Source: Musa acuminata AAA Group (taxonomy: Eukaryota > Streptophyta > Magnoliopsida > Zingiberales > Musaceae). Taken from it: a stretch of 64,000 bases of DNA. Positions 45,713-57,205 of this stretch are shown here, in pieces; the stretch's first letter is position 1, and every line of letters begins with the position of its first letter. The position numbers were made by a program, and so were the translations under genes. The stretch covers positions 20,507,501 through 20,571,500 of the forward strand of contig NC_088359.1 in the NCBI RefSeq assembly GCF_036884655.1. Reading direction: 5' to 3'. Below the pieces are notes generated by a model. It worked only from the letters and a program-made list of their open reading frames with translations. It was not told the origin of the DNA and made no database searches.

Positions 45713-46777
45713 TTTCAATCCCTACCAGATTCCTTTTCACAATTCATAATGAATTTTAATATAAACAAACTTAAGGTGACTCTCCCTGAGCTCCTTAATA
45801 TGTTGAGGGAGGTAGAGAGCACTATCAAGAAAGAAAAGCCAGTTCTCTATACGGGTGAGACCAGAAAGAAAAGGAATGCAGAAAAGTCACTTAAGAAAGG
45901 CAAGGGCAAGGGCAGACTGGGTAAAACAAAGGCTGCTAAGAAAAGACCTGGTAAAGGACAAAGGCCAATGCTTCTACTATGGAAAAGATAAGCATTGGAA
46001 GAGGAACTATAAAGAGTACCTTGCAGAGAGGGCGAAATAGAAGCTTTGAGAAGCTTCTGGTACATTCATGATTAGTCTCCATTTGTCAAACTCTTATGAT
46101 AACATATGGGTATTGGATACCGGTAGTGCTTATCACATTTGTAATTCGTTGCAGGTTCTGCCAAGACCTAAGACATTGGCGAGAGGTGAGATAGACCTCA
46201 AGATGGGCAATGAAGCAAAAGTTACTGTAGTAGCTATTGGCGAGGTCACCTTGCATCTGCCTAGTAGAGTTATTATTGCATTGGATGCATGTTATTTTGT
46301 TCCTTCTATTATCAAAAATATTATTTTCATTTTATGTTTGATAGTTAGTGGATATAAATTAATTTTTTAGAATAATAGTTGTTCAATAATATTAGATGAT
46401 GAGATCATCACGAGAGGAACATTGCATAATGATTTGTTTATACTAGAGACTACTCCACTTATCATGAATGTAAGTGTATACAAGAGTAAATGAGATGAGG
46501 CGAATAGAGTACAGTTGTGGCAGTGTAGGCTAGGTCACATCCATGAGGGAAGAATTCAAAAGTTACTAAAGGATGGATATCTGGATCCATTCAACTTTGA
46601 GTCATATGCAACTTATGAGCCTTGCCTTCATAGAAAACGAACCAACTCTCCTTTTAGTAGAATTGGAGAGAGAGAGCCATTAAGCTGTTTGAACTCATAC
46701 ATAGTGATATATGTGGACCAATGTCAACTCATGTCATAGGTGATTACTCATACTTTATTGCTTTTTACTAATGGTTT
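45713..46777 (+). pseudogene. Element A gag end, protease and GAG-pre-integrase
   Basis: It continues gag after [37 protein letters not shown] and a Lys/Gly-rich tail (45749-45991), then a damaged CCHC knuckle, the protease active site [14 protein letters not shown] near 46107 and the GAG-pre-integrase CRLGHIHEGRIQKLL near 46520. Frame breaks lie at about 45950 and 46370. At 46778 the Sirevirus fragment I interrupts it; the rest of A's pol is not in the window. Confidence 0.85.
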
Positions 46778-46937
46778 TGTTAGGATTGGAGTGACACTAA
46801 GAGGGGAGGGGTGAATTAGTGCAGCGGATTAAAACTTGTAAGTTTGAAACCAGATTCGTAAATGTGAGGAGATTTCGATTCCACAATAACTTGAGTAAGA
46901 TGAGAAGATGAAAACGAAAGCTTGCTGTAGTGTAAAT
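46778..46937 (-). mobile_element. Element I: Sirevirus LTR fragment (U5 end)
   Basis: It begins TGTTAGGATTGGAGTGACACTAAG, a U5-end variant unlike its neighbours, with AGTGCAGCGG following. After 160 bases it is cut by element J. The remainder could lie beyond the window or be deleted. Confidence 0.8.
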
Positions 46938-47365
46938 TGTTGAATCTCGGATTTTGATGATGAAGTCAATCGTCATTTGTTATCTAATTCATATGTTGAG
47001 ATAAGTGTATAGGATTAACTACGATGAAAGTAAGACATGTAGCAGGAGTTACGCCGGAGTCAAGACTATGATCACGTTGGGAGTTCGAGAGTTCGACGGA
47101 ATTCCGGACGGTCGTCGGAGGTTCTGTGGGAACAAATCCGAGAAGTCCAGGAGCTTGCCAAAAGAAGCTCATCAGAACTCGCCAAGTGGATCATCGCAAG
47201 TCCAGGAGTTTGCCAGAAGTCCGTCGGAGCATCGCCGGAGGTTCGTCGGATGTTCGCCGGAGGTTCGTCGGATGTTCGCCGGAAGCTCGCCGGAAGAAGC
47301 AATTGACGCACCGGAGCAAGCGGTAGTAAATGTCTTAAGAAATGTCGTAGTTAGCATGTAGTTTA
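46938..47365 (+). mobile_element. Element J: 5' LTR, first part
   Basis: It starts TGTTGAATCTCGG and has the short U3 like C, going directly to AGGATTAACTACGATGAAAG. It is interrupted after 428 bases by solo LTR K. The region 47215-47290 has a small tandem duplication of GTTCGTCGGATGTTCGCCGG-type sequence. Confidence 0.88.
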
Positions 47366-48932
47366 TGTTAGGATCAGAGCGGCACTAAGAGGGGGGGGTG
47401 AATTAGTGCAGCGGATTAAAACGTCGGTTTTGACAAATCTTTCGTACGATAAAAATCAGAATCGGAAGTGCTTAACTTGAAAGCGTATTCGCAAAGTTGT
47501 GCAGCAAATGTAATGAGGAAATAGAGCAAGTAAGAAGGTTTGCAGTAATGTAAACAACAGTAATGAAATGCAAACTAGAGATTACGCCGATTTTAAAGTG
47601 GTTCGGTCAAATGACCTACATCCACTTGCGAGGCCCCTCTTCGATGAGGCTCCCACCTTCCACTAGCAAATCTCTTGAAAGGGAAGGGTAAATACCCCTC
47701 TTACAACTTTTTACAAGCGGACTCTCTTACAGATTTTCAGCAAGAAAGAAGGAGGTGAACACTAGCAAATTGAAAACAAGACTAGCTAAGACTTTTCTAA
47801 GGCCTTTCTCTCAAACAATTGCTTCTCAAAAAGTTGTTATCTCAGCTGAGATTTGAGGGGTATTTATAGGCCTCAAGAGGATTCAAATTTGGGCTCCAAA
47901 ATTTGAATTCTCTTTGGGTTCCCGATGGTGGCGGTGCCACCGCCTGTCACTGTCAGACATTGACAGTGCTGGGCGGTGCCACCGCCCAGTCAAGCGGTGC
48001 CACCGCCCAGCTCTCGGGTGCTGGGCGGTGCCACCGCCTAGGCCAATTCAGCTCATTGGTTGGGCTCTAAACTTGGCCCAAACCAGTCCGAACTCGGGCC
48101 CAATTGGCCCCTACTTGGGTTATAAGATTAACACATAATTCTAACCCTAATTAATGTACTAACTACGAATTTAAAGACATTTTCTAAGCTATTACAAAGT
48201 CCGTAAGTCAAGACTTCTTCCGGCGAACTTCCGGCGGTCTTTCGATAAACTCTCGGAAACCATTCTGCGGACTCCCGGCAAGCTCCTAGACTTCACTATT
48301 TGATCTTGGCGAGTTCCGATGAGCTTCTTCGGCAAACTCCGATCTTTCTCGGCGAGCTCCGCGAACTTCCAACGAACCTTCCGGCGAGCTTCCGAAAAAC
48401 CCTTCGGCAAGCTCCCTACTCATTCTTGGCTAGTTCCGGCAGCATTCCCGACGAACCTTCGGACTTCCGTCGAACTCTCGAACTCGCAATGAATCCTTCG
48501 TGCTTGACTCCGACACTTTGTTTTGCTTTATATCTTCGTCGTTATCATAGTTAATCCTGCATACACAAGCAAAAACTCTACTCCGATCTAGACAATTATT
48601 ATAAAGCGAATTGACATTCTGTTGCCCGGCACGTCATTGGTTGGCGCTTCGTCCGATTCTTCGGCGCATCGTCCTCTCTTGCGGCTTGTTGCCCAATCGG
48701 CGGTTGACCTCCGCAACGCCGATATCCTTGGCGCAATTCCGCTCTTGGCCCGATGCCCGACGTTCGAAGCCTTCTGCCATCTAATATCCTAACGTGATCT
48801 CCTCCGGCGCAACGTCAATTCCTCCTGCCTTAATTGTCTAATCCTGATCGAGTAGACCTGCATCACTTAAAATGCAGTTAAACATAAACATAATTATCAA
48901 TTGGTTTCATCATCAAAATACAAGATTCAACA
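47366..48932 (-). mobile_element. Element K: solo Sirevirus LTR nested in J's LTR
   Basis: 1567 bp, GGATCAGAGCGGCACTAAG U5 variant like E and M. The flanks GTTTA (47361-47365) and GATTA (48933-48937) are a TSD with one mismatch. TATA is at 47861-47869 (minus). It has an 8-G run near its left edge. Confidence 0.9.
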
Positions 48933-50068
48933 GATTAAGTTAGGAATGGGAGGTGATCCCATTAACTTAATCTAGGGTCAATTGGGCCCTTGACAGACCG
49001 AAATTGGGCCGAATGGATCAACCCATTCGGACCAGAATTCCTGCTAGGCGGTGGCACCGCTAGGGTCGGCGGTGGCACCGCCCAAGAGAGGGTCTCCTAG
49101 GAAAGCTAGGCGGTGCAACCGCCCCAGGCAAGCGGTGGCACTGCTTGGGCTCAGTCTCCGAGCGAGACTGGGCGGTGCAACCGCCCCAGTCAGGCGGTGG
49201 CACCGCCAGGGCTCAGTCTCCGAGCGAGACTGGGCGGTGCAACCACCCCTATCAAGCGGTGGCACTGCCCAGAGGCTCAGTCTCCGAGCTGCCAAGCGGT
49301 TGTACCGCCCAAGTCAGGCGGTAGTACCGCCAGGACCCCAGAAATCCGGGAGATGACATTTTTTAGCTCCAAATTCAAACCAGTTTGGAGCCTATATATA
49401 CCCCACCCTTTCCTACATGAAAGGGACACCGAAAATCTAGTCTTACTCTGTGATTTTTAGAGCTCAAAAGTGTTGTAAAGGCAAAAAGTTCTCCTCCCTC
49501 TTTTTCCAAGTTTTGATCTTTCAAGAGAGGAGAGAAAAGTTTGTAAGGGTTGTCTCCTAAACCCATCAAAAGGAGCGAAACTGTAAAAGGGTGGTTGGCC
49601 TTCGCCTATTGAAGGAAGGTCTCTAGTGGACGTCGGTAACCTCGTTGGTGGAGGAAGCCAAAAGTGGATGTAGGTCAAGATCGACCGAACCACTCTAAAT
49701 CTCGGTTTGCATTTACTTTGAGCATCTCATCTTTACTGCAAACCTCCTCAATAGCTTACTGCCTTCTGCTCATTTACGAACGTGTTTCATAGTTAAGTAT
49801 TTTTCAAATCGGCGTTAAGACGAAAATCGGTTTTATCGTACGAACATCATATTTCAGTTTGTGCTTACATTTTGATTTCTATCTTAACTACAAACTGCCT
49901 TCCTTACTTTACTTCAAATACTTTTTCGTAAGCTTTCAAAGTTATTATCTGCACGAAACGACTTTTATGTCGGACTCAGATTTCAATGTACGAACGCAGT
50001 TTTAATCGTCAAAATTTTTTCTTTGCACTAATTCACCCCGCCCCCTCTTAGTGCTCTTGATCCTAACA
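48933..50068 (+). mobile_element. Element J: 5' LTR, second part
   Basis: It continues after K with the GC-rich repeats (49045-49340), TATA-like CTATATATA at 49392-49400 and the U5 end CTCTTGATCCTAACA. Without K the LTR is about 1.56 kb. There is no long minisatellite. Confidence 0.9.
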
Positions 50069-50070
50069 AT

Positions 50071-50082
50071 TGGTATCAAAGC
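50071..50082 (+). other. Primer binding site of element J (one mismatch)
   Basis: TGGTATCAAAGC is two bases after the LTR; one base differs from TGGTATCAGAGC. Confidence 0.85.
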
Positions 50083-50118
50083 GGGGTTAACTCTCAAACG
50101 GATTAAAACCCAAGAGAG

Positions 50119-51102
50119 ATGGCATACGCCGGAAACCAAAAGGGCCACTCTATTACATGTCCACCCATGTTCAATGGGACGGACTACACCTATTGGAAGA
50201 CCCGAATGAGGATCTTCCTTATTTCAATGGATTTTGAACTTTGGAATATTGTCGAAAATGGATTTTCGAAGTCTTCTCTTCCAATGATCGATTGGAATGA
50301 ATTGGAGAAGAAGACTTTTGCTCTTAATGCAAAGGCTATGAATCCCTAATTTTGTGCGCTAGATAAAAATGAGTTCAATCATGTTTCAGTTTGTGAAGCT
50401 GCGTTTGATATTTGGCATACACTCGAAGTGACTCACGAAGGCACAAGTAGAGTGAAAGAGTCAAAAATCAATCTTTTGATACATTCTTTTGAACTTTTCT
50501 GAATGAAACCGAGCGAGACTATTAGCGACATGTACACCCGTTTCACGAATGTCGTCAATGGTCTAAAAGGACTCAGCAAAAGTTTTTCGGATTTTGAGCT
50601 CATAAATAAGATTCTAAGATCCCTTCCTAAGAGTTGGGACCCTAAAGTCACTGCTATTCAAGAGGCTAAAGATTTAAACAACTTCCCTCTTGAAGAACTA
50701 ATCGGGTCATTAATGACCTATGAAATGACTTGCAAGGCTCATGAAGAGCAAGAAGACATCCTTCCAAAGAATAGGAAGGATATGGCACTTAGAACTTTAG
50801 ATGACCACTTGAGAGAAAACTCAAGTGATGAGGACTGTGACGATGACTTGGCACTTCTAACAAGGAAATTCAAAAAATTCATTAAGAGAAACAAGTTTAA
50901 AAGTGACACAAAAATAAACTTGAACCCAAAAAGGACCAAGTTATTTGCTACGAATGCAAAAAGCCGGGACACTACAAAAGTGATTGTCCCCAAGCCAAGA
51001 AGAGAACATCAAAGAAGAATGCACTCAAAGCAATGTGGGATGACTCGAGCGCGTCCGAAGAAGAGGAGTCCAACACCGAGCAAGTTGCTCATTACACCTT
51101 AA
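50119..51102 (+). pseudogene. Element J gag, truncated pseudogene
   Basis: It starts MAYAGNQKGHSITCPPMFNG, very close to C and L. In-frame stops are a TAA at about 50347-50349 (after NAKAMNP) and a TGA at about 50500 (just before MKPSETISDMY). A one-base loss near 50921 shifts the frame before the first CCHC knuckle. Homology ends at the HYTL codons near 51100; second knuckle and all of pol are absent. Confidence 0.87.
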
Positions 51103-51235
51103 ACAGGATTGTATTAGTATCACTCTGTAATATTAATTTTCTAATCCTCTTTTTACTATTTAGGCTAGAGAGCATTACGTGTTCTTTTAGATCTCGAGTC
51201 ATGAATATCGAGTACACAAAAAGCAAGATATTATC
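51103..51235. other. Unassigned 130-base spacer between J and L
   Basis: AT-rich sequence with no match that I can see to other parts of the window. It lies between the broken ends of two convergent gags and could be filler DNA from a repaired break. Confidence 0.4.
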
Positions 51236-52814
51236 TCTTGCTCCTAGCTTTTGATGGTGTATATTTCTACAAGAAGGGGTGATTTTTAGGTATCCATTTA
51301 CTTTTGGGTGCCTCAAAAATTGATCTATATTGTTTATCATGTTGCATAGAGTTTATCATGGTTCCTTTAGGAACCCAAATTAATTTGTTCGAACTAATTT
51401 TCTTGAATGGACACTAATGTATTTTGTGTCCATATTTGCAACAAAAGTTACATTTGCTTTGGTGTCGAACATGTAAGATGGGGCCTTTTATGAAGGTGGT
51501 TGGATTTTGGTGAGGACTTCTCACAAATTCGATTCCACTTCTTTTCGGAACGTGACCCTTGTTTGCAAGGATCATGTTCAAAGACTTGCTACCAACCTCG
51601 AATTTCTTCAAGGTGTCCTTAAGTAGCAAGTTTTCCTTTTGGAGAGTTTCTAGATCATAGTATTTTTCACATTGAGCTAAACTATCATGATATTCAGTTT
51701 TTAATTTATCAAAATTGCTAACAAGACTATCATGCTTATTTTTTAGCAATTTATATTTTCTACTAATTGTTTTACATTCATCAAATAAGTCATGGAAGGC
51801 ATTTAATAATTCATCAAATGATAAATCTGCATCAATTAAATTTGTTACCTCTTCTCTGATGGACTCCTCTTCTTCGGACGCGCTCGAGTCATCCCACGTT
51901 GCTTTGAGCGCCTTCTTTTTTTATGTTCTCTTCTTGGCTTGGGGACAATCACTTTTGTAGTATCCCGGCTTTTTGCACTCGTAGCAAATAACTTGGTCCT
52001 TTTTGGGTTCAAGTTTACTTTTGGTGTCATTTTTAAACTTGTTTCTCTTAATGAATTTTTTGAATTTCCTTGTTAGAAGTGCCAAGTCATCGTCACAGTC
52101 CTCATCACTTGAGCTTTCTCTCAAGTGGTCACCTAAAGTTCTAAGTGTCATATCCTTCCTGTTCTTTAGAAGGATGTCTTCTTGCTCTTCATGAGCCTTG
52201 CATGTCATTTCATAGGTCATTAATGACCCGATTAGTTCTTCAAGAGGGAAGTTGTTTAAATCTTTAGCCTCTTGAATAGCAATGACTTTAGGGTCCCAAC
52301 TCTTAGGAAGGGATCTTAGAATCTTATTTACGAGCTCAAAATCCGAAAAACTTTTGTCGAGTCCTTTTAGACCATTGACGACATCCGTGAAACGGGTGTA
52401 TATGTCGCCAATAGTCTCACTCGGTTTCATTCGGAAAAGTTCGAAAGAGTGTATCAAAAGATTGATTTTTGACTCTTTCACTCTACTTGTGCCTTCGTGA
52501 GTCACTTTGAGTGTATGCCAAATATCAAACGCGGTTTCACAAATCGAAACACGATTAAACTCATTTTTATCAAGCGCACAAAATAAGGCATTCATAGCCT
52601 TTGCATTAAGAGCGAAAGTGTTCTTCTCCAATTCATTCCAATCGATCATTGGAAGAGAAGACTTCGAAAATCCATTTTCGACAAGATTCCAAAGTTCAAA
52701 ATCCATTAAAATAAGGAAGATCCTCATTCGGGTCTTCCAATAGGTGTAGTCCGTCCCATTGAACATGGGTGGACGTGTAATAGAATGGCCCTCTTGGTTT
52801 CTGGCGTATGCCAT
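51236..52814 (-). pseudogene. Element L gag plus start of pol, pseudogene
   Basis: The ATG at 52812-52814 gives MAYARNQEGHSITRPPMFNG. It is open through the UBN2 region and the first knuckle (CYECKKPGYYKSDC, His changed to Tyr) to 51921, then frameshifted. A later part (51414-51749) holds NKHDSLVSNFDKLKTEYHD and the second knuckle. A 36-base in-frame deletion relative to C removes the NTEQVAHYALMA codons. The gag-end UAG (51267-51269) is kept and about 30 bases of pol follow before homology ends. Confidence 0.88.
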
Positions 52815-52821
52815 CTCTCTT

Positions 52822-53924
52822 GGGTGAATTAGTGCAGCGGAAAACTTTCGACGATTAAAACTTTGTTCGTACGATAAGAGCGATTTCGGTAGAAAAGCTG
52901 ATTCGTAAATCACTTTAACTTGTGATCAAGCAAGATGGAGTTAAAGCAAGTCTATGTAGGTAGTTTGCAGTTGTGATGGAAATTAGAATGTAAGCGTAAA
53001 CTGAAATATGATGTTTGTACGATAAAACTGATTTACGTCTAAACGCCGATTTGGAAAATACTGAACTTTGAAACACGATCGTAAATGCGCAGAAGGCAGT
53101 AAGCTATTGAGGAGGTTAGCAGTAAAGATAATATGCTCAAAGTAAATGCAAACCAAGATTTTAGAGTGGTTCGGTCAATCTTGACCTACATCCACTTTTG
53201 GCTTCCTCCACCGACGAGGTCACCGACGTCCACTAGAGGCCTTCCTTCAATAGGTGAAGGCCAACCACCTTTTTACAGTTTCACTCCTTTTGACGAGCTT
53301 AGGAAACAACCCTTACAGAATTTTCTTTCCTCTCTTGACAGATCAAAACTTGGAAGAAAAGAGGAAGGAGAACTTTTAACTCATATAACACTTTTGAGCT
53401 CTAAAAATCATAGAGTAAGATTAGGATTTCGGTGGTTTTTGGTTGCTCTTTCATTGCTAAAAGAGTGGGGTATTTATAGGCCCCAAACCAGTTTGAATTC
53501 CGAGCTCAAAACTATCAATTCCTAGAATTTCGGGGTCTGGCGGTTGCATCGCTTGGCAGAGCTCGGAGACAGAGCCTCTGGGCGGTGCCACCGCTTGTCA
53601 GGGGCGGTTGCACCTCCTGCCAGAGCTCGGAGACCGAGCTCAGGCGGTGCCACCGCCTGACTAGGGCGGTTGCACCTCTGTCAGAGGCAGTTGCACCGCC
53701 CAGCCAGAGCTCGGAGACTGAGCCCTGGGCGGTGCCACCGCCGACCCAAGCGGTGCCACCTCTTGCCAAGTAATCTAGGTTCGAATGGGCTAATCCATTC
53801 GGCCCAATTTGGGTCTTTCAAGGGCCCAATTACCCCAAGATTAAGTTAATGGGATCATCTCTCATTCCTAACTTAATCTACATGCTAACTATAACAATTC
53901 TTAAGAGATTTACTATAGCTTGCT
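52822..53924 (-). mobile_element. Element L: 5' LTR remnant, PBS and LTR end deleted
   Basis: It reads GGGTGAATTAGTGCAGCGG directly next to the leader remnant CTCTCT of gag. The last roughly 40 LTR bases, the PBS and most of the short leader are gone, with the joint falling in a CCC shared by both ends. GC-rich repeats are at 53530-53770 and TATA at 53471-53479 (minus). It is cut at 53925 by M. Confidence 0.88.
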
Positions 53925-54748
53925 TGTTGAATCTCAGATTTTGATGATGAAACTAATTGATTGTGTTTAGATGTTTAACTGTATTTTGAGTGATGCAGGT
54001 CTACTCGATCAGGTTTAGACAGTTGACGCAGGAGGAATTGACGTTGCGCTGGAAGAGATCACGTTAGGATATTGGATGGCTGAACGCTTCGAACGTCGGG
54101 CATCGGGCCAAGGAGAGCGAAACTGTGCCAAGGATATCGGCGTTGCGGAGGTCAACCGCCGATTGGGCAACAAGCCGCAAGAGAGGATGATGCGCCGAAG
54201 AATCGGACGAAGCGCCAACCAATGACGTGCCGGGCAACAGAATGTCAATTCGCTTTATAATAATTGTCTAGATCGGAGTAGAGTTTTTGCTTGTGTGTGC
54301 AGGATTAACTACGATAACGACGAAGACATAAAGCAAAACAAAGTGTCGAAGTCAAGCACGAAGGATTCATTGCGAGTTCGAGAGTTCGATAGAAGTCCAA
54401 AGGTTCGTCGGGAATGCTGCCGAAACTAGCCAAGAATGAGTAGGGAGCTTACTGAAGGGTTTTTCGGAAGCTCGCCGGAAGGTTCGTTGGAAGTTCGCGG
54501 AGCTCACCGAGAATGATCGGAGCTTTCCGAAGAAGCTCATTAGAACTCACCAAGATCAAATCGTGAAGTCTAGGAGCTTGTCGGGAGTCCGCAGAATGGT
54601 TTCCGAGAGTTTATCGGAAGACCATCGGAAGTTTGCCGAAAGCTCGCCGGAAGAAGTCTTGACTTACGGACTTTGTAATAGCTTATAAAATGTCTTTAAA
54701 TTCGTAGTTATCATGTTAATTAGAGTTAGGATTAGGTGTTAATCCTAT
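53925..54748 (+). mobile_element. Element M: 5' LTR, first part
   Basis: It starts TGTTGAATCTCAGATTTTG in + orientation inside L's LTR and follows the E/K LTR family (reverse complement). It is interrupted after 824 bases by N and continues at 63098. Confidence 0.9.
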
Positions 54749-57191
54749 TGTTAGGATCGAGAGCACTAAGAGGGGGGGGTGAATTAGTGCAGCGGAAATC
54801 TTTTAGCGATTAAAAACAAAAGCTGCGTTCGTTCGATAAAAATCAGTTTTGAAGCAAAAGCCGACTCAAAGATAACTTATGACTAAGTGCAGTTTACGTC
54901 TAAACGTAGTTTACGTCTAAACACAATTTGCGTTTAAATGCAGTTTGCGTCTAAATGTAGTTTTACGTCTAAACGCAGATTTACGTCTAAACGCAGATTT
55001 ACGTCTAAACGCAGATTTACGTCCAAACTCAGTTTTACGTCTAAAACGCAGGTTTACGTTTAAACGTAGTTTACGTCTAAATGCAGTTTTACGTCTAAAG
55101 GCAGATTTACGTCTAAACGCAGATTTACGTCTAAACGCAGATTTACGTCTAAACGCAGATTTACGTCTAAACTCAGATTTATGTCTAAACTCAGTTTACG
55201 TTTAAAATGTCTAAATACAGTTTGAGCAGTTTTACGTCTAAACGCAATTTTACGTCTAGACGCAGTTTCAAAAGGATCTGAACTTTAGAAACTCGTTCGT
55301 AAAAGCGCAGAAGACAGTTTTGCAGAATCAAGGCGTAAACGTAAACTGCAATGTAAATATCGTAAGAAAACACTAGTTTACGTCTGAAAGCAGATTCGAA
55401 CAGATCAGCACTTAGAAACTTGTTCGTGAAGGCGTAGAAGACAGTTTTGCAGAATCAAAACGTAAACGTAAACTGTAATGTACGAAAACACTGATTTACG
55501 TCTGAATGCAGATTCTGAAGGAACAGCACTTAGAACTTGTTCGTAAAAGCGCAGAAAGCAGTAGTTATGAAGGAGGTTTGCAGTAATGATAAAGTGCTTA
55601 AAATAAACGCAAACCAGAGATATAGAGTGGTTCGGTCAGTCTTGACCTACTCCACTTTTGGCTTCCTCCACCGACGAGGTCACCGACGTCAACTAGAGGC
55701 CTTCCTTCAATAGGCGAAGGCCAACTGCCCTTTTACAGTTTCACTCCTTTTGACGGGCTTAGGAGACAACCCTTACAGAAGTTTTCTCTCCTCTCTTTAC
55801 AACTCAAACTTGAAGAATAGAAAGAGGAGAACTAGCAGTTTTGAGCTCTAAGAAACACAGAAAGATAGCAAGATTTCGAGTGTGTGTTCTTTGCTTTCAG
55901 TGCTGAATGGGTGGGGTATTTATAGGCCCTAACCCAGTTCAAATTTGGAGCTCAAAACGATCAAATCCCGGAATTCCGGGATCAAGCGGTTGCACCTCCT
56001 GACTGGAGAGGTTGCACCGCTTGGCAGAGCTCGAAGACTGAGCCCAGGCGGTGCCACCTCTTGACTGAGGCGGTTGCACCTCTCTGCCAGAGCTCGAAGA
56101 CCGAGCTCAGGCGGTGCCACCTCTCTGTCAGGGATGTTGCACCGCCCAGTCTTGCTCGAAGACTGAGCTCAAGCGGTGCCACCTCCTGGCTGGGGAGGTT
56201 GCACCGCCCAGTCTTGCTCGAAGACTGAGCTCAGGCGGTGCCACCTCCCGGCTGGGGAGGTTGCACCGCCCAGTCTCGCTGGGAGGCTTAGCCCAGGTGG
56301 TGCCACCTCCTGGCCTAGGCGGTTGCACCTCTTGGTGCAATCAGTGTCCGAATGGTTAGCTCCATTCGGCCCAATTTCAGTCTTTCAGGGGCCCAATTGC
56401 CCCAAGATTAAGCTAATGGGATCACCTCCCATTTTCCAACTTAATCAACGTGCTAACTATGATTAGATCTAAGACAATTTCTGCAGCTTTGCTTCGGTGC
56501 GTCAATCGCTTCTTCCGGCGAGTTTCCGGCGAACTTCCGTCGATAATCCGATGAACCCTCGGTGATGCTCCTGCGGACTTCCAGTAAACTCCTGGACTTT
56601 GCGACGATCCACTTGGCAAGTTTCGAAGAGCTTCGCTTGGCAAGCTTCTGGACTTCTCGGATCTGTTCTCGCAGAACCTCCGACGACCGTCCGAACTTCC
56701 GTCGAACTCTCGAACTCCCAACGTGATCATGAACTTGACTCCGGCGCAACTCCTGCTGCTTGTCTAACTTTCATCGTAGTTAATCCTGCACACTTAAAAC
56801 AAACACTTCGATCGAGACAATTAATACTAAGCATTAATCACGTTGTCCGGCATGTCATTGGTCCCTCGACGCTTCATCCGATTCTTCGGCGCATCGTCTT
56901 TTCCTGCAGCCTATTGCCCAATCGGCCAGTTGACTCCGCAACTCCGATATCCTTGGCACAATACCCGCTCTTCTTGGCCCGATGCCCGAGTCCACGGCCC
57001 GAAGCCTTCTGTCGATACGTCGACCGATCCACCGACCCGACGTCTAATCTTCTGACATGTTCCTCCGGTACAACATGATGTTCCTGCTTTAATTGTCTCA
57101 TCCTGATCAAAGCATCCTGCGTCACTCAAAACGCATATTAAATCATAAACATATATCAAGTAGTTTCATCATCAAAATACGAGATTCAACA
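54749..57191 (-). repeat. Element N 3' LTR
   Basis: 2443 bp with an 8-G run, minisatellite (54890-55265), TATA (55917-55925, minus), 62-bp repeats (55985-56330) and long U3. Confidence 0.93.
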
Positions 57192-57205
57192 ATCTCCCCC
57201 TTTTT
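57192..57205 (-). other. Polypurine tract of element N
   Basis: The minus strand reads AAAAAGGGGGAGAT next to the LTR. Extra PPT-like sites lie at about 57265, 57423 and 58073. Confidence 0.88.
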
